A stretch of 11,830 bases of DNA, taken from Bacteroidaceae bacterium (GTDB lineage Bacteria > Bacteroidota > Bacteroidia > Bacteroidales > Bacteroidaceae). Position 1 is the first letter of the stretch, and the number at the start of each line of letters is the position of its first letter. The notes below the pieces were generated by a model. That model did no database searches, was not told the origin of the DNA, and was given only the letters and a program-made list of their open reading frames with translations. The DNA lies in contig JAQVXN010000033.1 in the NCBI GenBank assembly GCA_028709135.1, positions 1-11,830 on the forward strand. The letters run 5' to 3'. Both the position numbers and the translations under genes were made by a program. Shown here piece by piece: positions 1 through 6,349 of the stretch.

Positions 1-26
1 ATTGATTGTGTCAACCAAATTTGTTT

Positions 27-54
27 TAACTTTGCAACATGACAACTATATTTG
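27..54 (+). promoter_or_regulatory. Possible rightward promoter -7 boxes
   Basis: Two sequences match the Bacteroidetes -7 consensus TAnnTTTG: TAACTTTG at 27-34 and TATATTTG at 47-54. For the first, a TTG at 6-8 lies 18 bp upstream, a plausible -33 element. No gene follows on this strand before dapA, which is read the other way, so a transcript would run through the repeat array. Chance matches are likely in AT-rich DNA. Confidence 0.25.
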
Positions 55-138
55 TTATGATCAATTTTAACTATAAACTCAATCTGTTTTAATAACTAAA
101 ACTGTCAACCTTTTTCAGTACACCTCAACTAATTGATG

Positions 139-235
139 ACGCACCGCGTCACAAAAGAAACGCACCGCGTCACAAAAGAAACGCATCGCGTCACGAAAAA
201 AACGCAGTGCGTCACAAAAGAAACGCGCCGCGTCA
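139..235. repeat. 21-bp tandem repeat array, 4.6 copies
   Basis: Five copies start at 139, 160, 181, 202 and 223, the last cut short at about 235. Each copy is ACGC, three bases, GCGT, then CACAAAAGAA or a close variant. The 4-bp inverted arms ACGC/GCGT are identical in all five copies, while the three central bases are ACC, ACC, ATC, AGT and GCC. In the first copy the arms extend to a 6-bp TGACGC/GCGTCA palindrome. Copies are contiguous without spacers. The 21-bp period is two helical turns, so the palindromes would lie on one face of the DNA. Reading frames through the array are open on both strands because 21 is divisible by three. The function is unknown; a protein-binding array or a dispersed intergenic repeat family are both possible. 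Confidence 0.93.
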
Positions 236-361
236 TATACTTTATGAAGTAATCTTTTTTCCAAGACTCCGATATCTTTTATAAAAAGTTTTTGTCATTC
301 GATTTTTAAGAACATTTTCTTTTGCCCCTACTCGTTTTTGAGATTCTCACAAAAGTGATCC

Positions 362-399
362 ATTTCATAAAAAATCCTTCACTGTAATTTCATAAAAAA
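362..399. repeat. 13-bp direct repeat pair
   Basis: The sequence ATTTCATAAAAAA occurs at 362-374 and again at 387-399, with starts 25 bp apart. The second copy supplies the T tract of the dapA terminator on the minus strand. This may be only a small local duplication in AT-rich DNA. Confidence 0.5.
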
Positions 400-438
400 C
401 GAGCAGGGTTAGAAAATAAAAATGTTCCAACCCTGCTC
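391..438 (-). terminator. Intrinsic terminator downstream of dapA
   Basis: Perfect 10-bp arms at 401-410 (GAGCAGGGTT) and 429-438 (AACCCTGCTC) extend to 14 pairs in minus-strand RNA, through one G-U wobble and three further pairs, closing a loop of about 10 nt (415-424). Minus-strand RNA then continues with GUUUUUUAUG. Because the mismatch is G-U only on the minus strand and the U run lies on that side, it acts for leftward transcription, about 40 bp after the dapA stop codon. Confidence 0.9.
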
Positions 439-475
439 ACCATTTATAAAACTAAACTTATATAAGCGCGGTATC

Positions 476-1360
476 CTATATCGAAATCTGCTGATATTGT
501 TTCATAAGCGCTTCTTTGGTTCCCTTTGTAGCTGGAACCAAAGGTAAGCGAAGAATATTCTTACAAAGTTCCATGTCTGAAAGAAGTGATTTTATACCCG
601 ACGGGTTGCCATCCACTGAAAGCAGTTTATAAATTTCAGCCAGTTGATGATGAATAGGTAAAGCTTTCTCAAAATGGCCGGCCATAGCTTCGTGAACCAT
701 CTTGCCAAAGCGTGCGGGAAGAGCATTGCCAACAACAGAAATTACGCCTTGAGCTCCTATTGAAAGCAACTCATAAGTAATGGAGTCATCACCACTAATA
801 ACATCGAAATCTTCACGTTTGTTTTTCAGGATCTCTTCAATCTGATCTATTTTGCCGGATGCCTCTTTTATTGCAACCACATTATCCAGTTCTTGCGCAA
901 TACGCAATGTTGTTTCACTTGTAATATTATCGCCCGTACGCCCGGGAACATTATAAATTACGACGGGGAGATTTGAAACTTCAGAGACCGCTTTGAAGTG
1001 GCGGAATATTCCTTCTTGTGAAGGCTTATTATAATAAGGGCATACTGAAAGAATGCCATCAACTCCTTTAAAATCGAAATCATGAATTTCATCTATCAAG
1101 GCACGCGTACAGTTTCCACCCATTCCTAAAAGAATGGGTACACTGCCTTTTACTTTTTCTACCGTAAAATCTTTTATACTAATTTTTTCGGCATTTGTAA
1201 GACATGGCGTCTCTGCAGTGGAACCAAGTACACAGAGGAAATCAACGCCACCGGAAAGTTGGTAGGTGATCAGTTTCTCCAATGCTTCATAGTCTACCTC
1301 TCCATTGTCATGAAATGGTGTAACAAGAGCTATTCCAAGTCCTTTAAATATATTTTTCAT
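476..1360 (-). CDS. dapA: 4-hydroxy-tetrahydrodipicolinate synthase
   Basis: DapA condenses pyruvate with aspartate semialdehyde, the first committed step to diaminopimelate and lysine, in the cytoplasm. The 294-residue protein is a full-length class I aldolase TIM barrel. Visible signatures are G46-S-T-A-E50 (the GTTGE pyruvate-binding loop), C-P-Y109-Y110, I-Y136-N-V-P-G-R141-T-G with the catalytic tyrosine and substrate-binding arginine, and V-V-A-I-K165-E-A-S-G with the Schiff-base lysine. I chose the ATG at 1358-1360 (MKNIFKGLG), preceded by AGAAAG. An ATG at 1415-1417 would add 19 residues absent from the family and lies upstream of the likely promoter box at 1393-1400. The gene follows ligA on the same strand with an 89-nt gap and ends before a strong terminator. 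Confidence 0.97.
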   Translation of the reverse strand: MKNIFKGLGIALVTPFHDNGEVDYEALEKLITYQLSGGVDFLCVLGSTAETPCLTNAEKISIKDFTVEKVKGSVPILLGMGGNCTRALIDEIHDFDFKGVDGILSVCPYYNKPSQEGIFRHFKAVSEVSNLPVVIYNVPGRTGDNITSETTLRIAQELDNVVAIKEASGKIDQIEEILKNKREDFDVISGDDSITYELLSIGAQGVISVVGNALPARFGKMVHEAMAGHFEKALPIHHQLAEIYKLLSVDGNPSGIKSLLSDMELCKNILRLPLVPATKGTKEALMKQYQQISI

Positions 1361-1392
1361 CTTTCTAATTTCAATAATGCTTTCTTGAAACG

Positions 1393-1400
1393 CAAAATTA
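1393..1400 (-). promoter_or_regulatory. Candidate dapA promoter -7 box
   Basis: On the minus strand this reads TAATTTTG, matching TAnnTTTG, 32 nt before the dapA start. It would let dapA be transcribed independently of ligA. No clear -33 TTG lies at the usual spacing, so the call rests on the box and its position. Confidence 0.4.
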
Positions 1401-1449
1401 CAACAAAAAACAATCATTTATCCATTGTTCCCGGCATTTTGTTTCATCC

Positions 1450-3447
1450 TCATTTTATCATCATTAAAAAATCGTCTTCAGAAATGATAGAAACTCCTAA
1501 CTGTTGGGCCTTTTCGAGTTTAGAAGGTCCCATATTGCTACCAGCCAAAATAAAACTTGTCTTTGAAGAAATGGCACTCGCATTTTTTCCACCATAGTTC
1601 TCAATCATGGTTTTATATTCCTCTCTGGAATGTTTCTCGAACACCCCGCTGATAACAATCACTTTGCCTTTTAATTTATCAGAAACAGGACCTGCATTAT
1701 CTTTGATTTCAAAACACACGCCAGCCTGACGTAAGCGATTAATTAAATTCAAATTCTTTTCTTCGTGGAAATAAGAAATAATGCTGTTTGCAATCACCTC
1801 ACCCACGCCATCAACACAAAGGAAATCCTCTAAATGCGCATCAAGAAGGGCTTCAATGTTTTTAAAATGACGTGCTATGGTTTTAGCAACCACTTTACCT
1901 ACAAAACGAATTCCCAGAGCATAAAGAGAGTTCTCAAACGGAATATTTTTGCTTTCCTCGATGCCATCAATAATTTTTTGTGCCGATTTAATTTTGGAAC
2001 CTTCGGAACCTGCAAGATCTTCTACCTTTAAACTATACAAATCCGCAGCATCATGAATGAGCCCCCGCTGAAAATAATCATCTACGGTTTCAGGGCCCAA
2101 GGATTCAATATTCATAGCATCACGACTAATAAAGTGCTCTATTTTCCCTTTTATTTGAGGGGGACAAGTTGCGTCATTTGGACAATAAAAAGCCGCTTCA
2201 CCTTCATATCTAACCAAGGGCGTTCCACATTCAGGACACGATGTAATAAATTTTATTTTTTCTCCAAGAAAAACACTGCGAGCCTCTTTATTAACACCCA
2301 TTATCTGTGGAATAATCTCTCCAGCCTTTTCCACATAAACCATATCTCCACGATGTAAGTCAAATTGTTCCATAATATCCTGATTATGGAGAGAAGCTCG
2401 TTTAACAATGGTGCCGGCCAATAAAACGGGTTCCATTTGTGCTACGGGAGTAACAGCTCCAGTGCGTCCTACCTGATAGATCACATCATTAAGGCGTGTA
2501 CAAGCGCGCTCAGCTTGAAATTTATAAGCAATTGCCCAACGCGGTGTTTTGGCCGTATAACCCAGTTCTTCTTGTTGCCGAAGGTTATTCACTTTCAGAA
2601 CGATGCCATCTGTTGCTACGGGTAGGTGACTTCGTTCCTTGTCCCAATAGTCTATAAATCCAAAAATTTCATCAATCGTATGCACAACGCGCATGGCTCC
2701 TGATATTTTAAAGCCCCACCTACCCGCTTCCTGGATATTATCGTAATGACTATTACATGGCAAGTTGTCTCCCAATAAATAATAAAAATATGCATCTAAT
2801 TTACGTTGTGCTACAACTGCAGAGTTTTTGCTTTTTAGCGTACCAGAAGCAGCATTACGAGGATTAGCAAAAAGAGGTTCTTCGCGCTTAGCACGTTCTT
2901 CATTCAAAAATTCAAAACTTGTCCATGGCATTAATATTTCTCCACGAATCTCAAAAGATGGCAAATATGTTCCTTGCAATTTCAGTGGAATACTGCGGAT
3001 CGTTTTGACATTAGCAGTAACGTCATCGCCTCGCACACCATCCCCTCTAGTTACAGCACGCACAAGTTGACCTTTTTCATACGTAATTGAAATAGAAAGA
3101 CCATCAAATTTCAATTCGCAGCATATTTCAAAACTTTGTCCGTTGAGTCCGTTTGCAACTCTATTGAAAAAAGCCTGCACGTCGCCGCGATTGTACGTAT
3201 TGGCAAGTGAAAGCATAGGATATTTATGCTCTATCTGCACAAACTCATTACTAATGTCGCTACCGACTCGCTGCGAAGGCGAATTGGGATCCTCCATTTC
3301 AGGATGAGTAGCTTCCAACTGCATGAGTTCATGCATTTTGTCATCAAACTCCTTGTCACTAATTACAGGAGCATTTTCTACATAATATAAATAATTATAG
3401 CGATGAAGCTCATCGCGTAACTGAAGAATTCGTTGTTTTACGTCCAT
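1450..3447 (-). CDS. ligA: NAD+-dependent DNA ligase LigA
   Basis: LigA seals nicks in duplex DNA using NAD+, joining Okazaki fragments and completing repair. The 665-residue protein has the full domain order. Domain Ia carries the Y-x-x-x-x-P-x-x-S-D NAD-binding region (about 20-31). The adenylation domain has the K113-F-D-G nucleophile motif and SGTLK near 201. An OB fold follows (about 320-400), then a zinc finger with C404, C407, C422 and C428, helix-hairpin-helix repeats (about 505-580) and a C-terminal BRCT domain (about 590-665). All key residues are present and the length is normal for Bacteroidales. The ATG at 3445-3447 is about 20 nt downstream of a minus-strand -7 box. It is read toward dapA and divergently from trmD. 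Confidence 0.98.
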   Translation of the reverse strand: MDVKQRILQLRDELHRYNYLYYVENAPVISDKEFDDKMHELMQLEATHPEMEDPNSPSQRVGSDISNEFVQIEHKYPMLSLANTYNRGDVQAFFNRVANGLNGQSFEICCELKFDGLSISITYEKGQLVRAVTRGDGVRGDDVTANVKTIRSIPLKLQGTYLPSFEIRGEILMPWTSFEFLNEERAKREEPLFANPRNAASGTLKSKNSAVVAQRKLDAYFYYLLGDNLPCNSHYDNIQEAGRWGFKISGAMRVVHTIDEIFGFIDYWDKERSHLPVATDGIVLKVNNLRQQEELGYTAKTPRWAIAYKFQAERACTRLNDVIYQVGRTGAVTPVAQMEPVLLAGTIVKRASLHNQDIMEQFDLHRGDMVYVEKAGEIIPQIMGVNKEARSVFLGEKIKFITSCPECGTPLVRYEGEAAFYCPNDATCPPQIKGKIEHFISRDAMNIESLGPETVDDYFQRGLIHDAADLYSLKVEDLAGSEGSKIKSAQKIIDGIEESKNIPFENSLYALGIRFVGKVVAKTIARHFKNIEALLDAHLEDFLCVDGVGEVIANSIISYFHEEKNLNLINRLRQAGVCFEIKDNAGPVSDKLKGKVIVISGVFEKHSREEYKTMIENYGGKNASAISSKTSFILAGSNMGPSKLEKAQQLGVSIISEDDFLMMIK

Positions 3448-3466
3448 CGAAAATCTATTTATGGTT

Positions 3467-3474
3467 CAAATTTA
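3467..3474 (-). promoter_or_regulatory. Candidate ligA promoter -7 box
   Basis: The minus strand reads TAAATTTG, matching TAnnTTTG, 19 nt before the ligA ATG. It shares the 73-bp ligA-trmD gap with an oppositely oriented box. No clean -33 element is evident. Confidence 0.45.
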
Positions 3475-3498
3475 GAATAAAATTCGCAATTAAATTTG

Positions 3499-3506
3499 TA
3501 TTTTTG
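3499..3506 (+). promoter_or_regulatory. Candidate trmD promoter -7 box
   Basis: TATTTTTG matches TAnnTTTG and lies 14 nt before the trmD ATG, which predicts a leader of only about 10 nt. The upstream -33 position has TTTA rather than a clear TTTG. Confidence 0.45.
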
Positions 3507-3520
3507 CGAAAAATTCAGGA

Positions 3521-4207
3521 ATGAGAATCGACATCATTACAGTACTTCCCGAGATGTTGGACGGATTTGTAAATCAATCCATCTTGGCTCGCGCACAAAA
3601 AAAAGGTTTGGCCGAAATTCACATCCACAATCTACGGGACTACACGCACGATAAACATAGACGTGTTGACGACTATCCTTTTGGCGGTTTTGCGGGGATG
3701 GTGATGCAGTGTCAACCTATTGACGACTGTATTTCTGCTTTAACAGCAGAAAGAAAGTATGATGAGATCATTTTCACTTCGCCAGATGGAGAACAATTCA
3801 ATCAAAAAATGGCTAATAATCTTTCGATGGCGAAGAATTTAATCATACTTTGCGGGCATTATAAAGGCATTGATTTCAGAATCCGTGAGCATCTCATTAC
3901 CAAAGAAATCAGTGTAGGAGATTATGTTCTCACAGGGGGTGAATTGGCAGCAGCCATTATTACCGATGCCGTAGTACGAATTGTTCCTGGTGTGGTTGGA
4001 GACGATCAAAGTGCACTTTCAGACTCATTTCAAGATGGTCTACTGGCAGCACCCATTTATTCCAGGCCGGCAGATTATAAAGGTTGGAAAGTTCCTGATA
4101 TCTTGTTGAATGGCAATGAGGCCAAAATAAAAGAATGGGATTTTAACCAAGCTTATGAACGAACAAAACGCCTACGTCCCGACTTATTAAAAGATTGGCA
4201 TGAATAA
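3521..4207 (+). CDS. trmD: tRNA (guanine-37-N1)-methyltransferase
   Basis: TrmD transfers a methyl group from S-adenosylmethionine to G37 beside the anticodon, preventing +1 frameshifting. The 228-residue protein is a complete SPOUT enzyme with a C-terminal trefoil knot. Signatures are D-D-Y-P-F-G-G-F-A-G-M (50-60), C-G-H-Y-K-G-I-D (111-118), S-V-G-D-Y-V-L-T-G-G-E-L (131-142), R153 in VVRIVPGVVG, D168 in the S-D-S-F motif (the presumed general base), S-R-P-A-D-Y (181-186) and V-P-D-I-L-L-N-G-N (191-199). It is not beside rpsP, rimM or rplS as in enterobacteria. The stop codon lies inside the start of msrC, giving an 8-nt overlap that suggests translational coupling. AGGA just before the ATG may be a weak ribosome-binding site. 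Confidence 0.97.
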   Translation: MRIDIITVLPEMLDGFVNQSILARAQKKGLAEIHIHNLRDYTHDKHRRVDDYPFGGFAGMVMQCQPIDDCISALTAERKYDEIIFTSPDGEQFNQKMANNLSMAKNLIILCGHYKGIDFRIREHLITKEISVGDYVLTGGELAAAIITDAVVRIVPGVVGDDQSALSDSFQDGLLAAPIYSRPADYKGWKVPDILLNGNEAKIKEWDFNQAYERTKRLRPDLLKDWHE

Positions 4208-4652
4208 CACCGAAAAGATAAATCGTTATCAGGCTTTTCTTCCCGAATTAGAAGCTATCCTAAAAGGGGAAACAGATATGATTGTAAAAATGTCTGTATT
4301 TGCTGCACTTCTTCATGAAGAAATGAATTTTTTCTGGACAGGTTTTTATCGTGTCGTTTCAGGCGAATTATTGTTAGGACCTTTTCAGGGAACGATAGCC
4401 TGTACACATATTGGGCGAGGAAAAGGCGTTTGCGGTACGGCTTGGCAACGCGCCGAAACCATCGTTGTGAAGGATGTTGAATTGTTTAATGGGCACATCG
4501 CCTGTTCCAGTTTATCAAAAAGCGAAATCGTAGTACCTATTAAAAATAAACTTGGTGAAATCATTGCTGTACTAGATATTGACAGTACTGAAATCGGTAC
4601 ATTTGATGACACTGACAAATATTATCTAGAGCAGGCAGTTACCTTTCTGTAG
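4200..4652 (+). CDS. msrC: Free methionine-R-sulfoxide reductase (GAF domain)
   Basis: This cytoplasmic single-domain GAF protein of the fRMsr family reduces free L-methionine-R-sulfoxide, using thioredoxin-type electron donors. The 150-residue length fits the family. The landmarks F-F-W-T-G-F-Y (44-50), L-G-P-F-Q-G (59-64), I-A-C68, G-K-G-V-C78-G-T, N-G-H-I-A-C102 and the C-terminal A-V-L-D-I-D-S-T (123-130) are all visible. C68, C78 and C102 correspond to the three redox cysteines of the family, so the enzyme should be active rather than a sensory GAF domain. The start overlaps the trmD end by 8 nt in another frame. Its stop is only 4 bp from the stop of the convergent glycosylase gene, with no convincing terminator between them. 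Confidence 0.93.
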   Translation: MNNTEKINRYQAFLPELEAILKGETDMIVKMSVFAALLHEEMNFFWTGFYRVVSGELLLGPFQGTIACTHIGRGKGVCGTAWQRAETIVVKDVELFNGHIACSSLSKSEIVVPIKNKLGEIIAVLDIDSTEIGTFDDTDKYYLEQAVTFL

Positions 4653-4656
4653 GATT

Positions 4657-5238
4657 TCAAAACAAGTGTTCTTGTTCAAACATTTGACGATACATAGCAG
4701 CTTTCTTTTCAAGAGCAAGAGGATAAGAGCGACTACTACTTGGCATGCGATAAATATTGATATCGGTTGAAAGAACATGGACACTCGCTCCGACTCCTAT
4801 CATGTCAACTCCGAACTGACTTGTTACCACTCCGGCTGCAAGTTTACCAGTAGTAACAATGGCCTTACACATTGGCATTTGATCAAGAAGCTGTTTTAAA
4901 TCAGTAGGTCTCACAATTTCCAAAAATTGGTCGGATGCATTGTCTTTCAGGCGGCGCACGCTTATGGCCGTATCAAAGATCGCAATACCTTTTTCTCTTA
5001 GAAAATCCTCGATCAAAGCTTGCCGGAAACTTTTTGCCTGAACATCATAAAAAAAATTCTTTTCTCCATAAAAAATCAGACCAAAAATACGCCACATATC
5101 ATTTTGAACGTTTGGGTAAAAAAAATCCATTGACCATCTTTTCCGCTGCGGCGGAAAACTACCTAACATAAGCATCCTACTCCCTTTGGGAATAAATGGT
5201 TTAAGCGGATGATTCTCTATGGGGATTTCAGTCTTCAT
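4657..5238 (-). CDS. Uracil-DNA glycosylase superfamily protein
   Basis: The 193-residue protein has the two hallmarks of the uracil-DNA glycosylase fold, which excises damaged bases from DNA. The first is an N-terminal motif A, L-M-L-G-S-F-P-P (23-30), followed by D-F-F-Y-P-N-V-Q-N-D-M-W (38-49). The second is a C-terminal motif B, R-M-P-S-S-S-R (164-170), which forms the DNA-intercalating loop. GSFPP in place of GxDPG, plus the YPNxxNxxW segment, resembles the family 6 hypoxanthine-DNA glycosylases or TDG/MUG-like enzymes more than canonical Ung, so the preferred base is uncertain. The ATG overlaps the TGA of the upstream DUF4421 gene (ATGA), so the two are probably translationally coupled. 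It is the last gene of a three-gene leftward operon. Confidence 0.85.
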   Translation of the reverse strand: MKTEIPIENHPLKPFIPKGSRMLMLGSFPPQRKRWSMDFFYPNVQNDMWRIFGLIFYGEKNFFYDVQAKSFRQALIEDFLREKGIAIFDTAISVRRLKDNASDQFLEIVRPTDLKQLLDQMPMCKAIVTTGKLAAGVVTSQFGVDMIGVGASVHVLSTDINIYRMPSSSRSYPLALEKKAAMYRQMFEQEHLF

Positions 5239-6344
5239 TTGTTTTTGTATTTCCTTTTCTTAATAAAATTAAGACCCGCATAAATACTGGCCGTAACTAA
5301 AGAATTGCGAATAGAAAATGTAGGTTTCTTATAACTGTATGTATGTGCCACTACAGCAATTCCAGCAAAATATTTGGAGTTATTCCAAACGACGGAAGCA
5401 CGCGAGATAAAATCAAAATTAAGTGCATCCAAATCAAACAGATATTCCTTGGCATTAAACTTCTCCCCTTCAGATAAATTATATCCGATGGTGGGAGAAA
5501 AAGTTAGATTAGCCAGAAAGTTCTTGTGAAATGCCCAATTGTAACCATACCCAACACTAAAACTATAATCACGATACCGAACATTACTTATTTTGAGTTC
5601 ATCACTGTACAAATTATTCCCTTTTTCATCTTTAAGCAGCACTTCAGGCAATTGAGTATAATCAAAATTAATTTTTTCTTTGGTATAATTAAATCCGAGA
5701 ATAAAACTGCCAGAACTGCGTTTTTGAATAGTTGACTGACTATAAGCTGCAGGATATGAGAAATGTTTGTTATTGAACAAATAATAAATATGTAAATTTA
5801 TCATATAAGTGCTCATGCCTGAAAAGGGTGTATTTCTGACTTGCTTAGCAACATTATCACCAAATCCACTTACACTTTTGATTTTATAATTTCTCATGCC
5901 GGATTCATAAACGTAATCTACCCCAATAAGACGAGAATAGAGACTAATGGAAACATTCGTACGATCAAAAGACGACTTTCTAGCACCAAAATCAAATGTA
6001 TAACCCAAGAAAAAAAGGCTATAACCTATATATGGACCAACTCTAAATGGTGAATTAGGAGAAAAAAGTAATTCCTGGTCTCTACCATCTTTGTTTTTTG
6101 TTCTCAGAGAAAAAAAACTATATTGTTTTTCTCCCAACACCATAGCGCTGGCATAATAGCGATTTGGCGAAATATAATTTGTATCAACAGCCGTAATTTT
6201 CTTCGCAATATTATAGAAGAAAGACTTTTTAGGTTTCACTACTTTCGAACTATCAGGCATGAAAGAAGAGACGTCCTGAGCAGGAGCGAGAATAATAAAA
6301 TTACTAAAAATAAGAAATAGCGCAAGCGCAAATCTGCAAATCAT
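5235..6344 (-). CDS. DUF4421 family protein, predicted outer-membrane barrel
   Basis: This 369-residue exported protein matches the Bacteroidetes-specific DUF4421 family, whose function is unknown. A signal peptide spans about 1-22, with likely cleavage after A20-P-A22. The family landmark V-D-T-N-Y-I-S-P-N (53-61) follows, then P-N-S-P-F-R-V-G-P-Y-I-G-Y (96-108) and F-L-G-Y-T-F-D (112-118). The rest alternates aromatic and polar residues in strand-like segments such as SFILGFNYT and YSFSVGYGYNWAF, as expected for a beta barrel. The C-terminus ends in a basic tail after F360 rather than with the usual terminal aromatic residue. It begins 5 nt after the oxidoreductase stop and overlaps the glycosylase start by 4 nt, so it is the middle gene of an operon. 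Confidence 0.8.
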   Translation of the reverse strand: MICRFALALFLIFSNFIILAPAQDVSSFMPDSSKVVKPKKSFFYNIAKKITAVDTNYISPNRYYASAMVLGEKQYSFFSLRTKNKDGRDQELLFSPNSPFRVGPYIGYSLFFLGYTFDFGARKSSFDRTNVSISLYSRLIGVDYVYESGMRNYKIKSVSGFGDNVAKQVRNTPFSGMSTYMINLHIYYLFNNKHFSYPAAYSQSTIQKRSSGSFILGFNYTKEKINFDYTQLPEVLLKDEKGNNLYSDELKISNVRYRDYSFSVGYGYNWAFHKNFLANLTFSPTIGYNLSEGEKFNAKEYLFDLDALNFDFISRASVVWNNSKYFAGIAVVAHTYSYKKPTFSIRNSLVTASIYAGLNFIKKRKYKNK

Positions 6345-6349
6345 TCATG

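Larger units (their letters stand above)
1..475. other. Intergenic region without a convincing gene
   Basis: This AT-rich stretch left of dapA carries no long reading frame on either strand. In order it holds two matches to the Bacteroidetes -7 box facing right (27-34 and 47-54), a GC-richer tandem repeat array (139-235), an unremarkable T- and A-rich spacer (about 253-360), a short direct repeat (362-399) and the dapA terminator hairpin (401-438). The only open frames are short ones through the repeats, and they can be explained by the repeat period being a multiple of three. The gene to the left lies outside the window. Confidence 0.7.

Noticed and set aside
139..235. CRISPR array
   Set aside because: The 21-bp units are directly contiguous with no unique spacers, and no cas gene is nearby.
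1118..1139. 8-bp inverted repeat ACCCATTC/GAATGGGT inside dapA
   Set aside because: It encodes the conserved L-G-M-G-G-N segment and has no U tract, so it is most likely incidental.
1361..1417. N-terminal extension of dapA from ATG 1417
   Set aside because: The extra 19 residues are not part of the family, and the region contains the likely promoter box at 1393-1400.
4661..4676. Bidirectional terminator between msrC and the glycosylase
   Set aside because: The 6-bp AACAAG/CTTGTT hairpin is AT-rich, lies within the glycosylase coding end and has no proper U tract on either strand.
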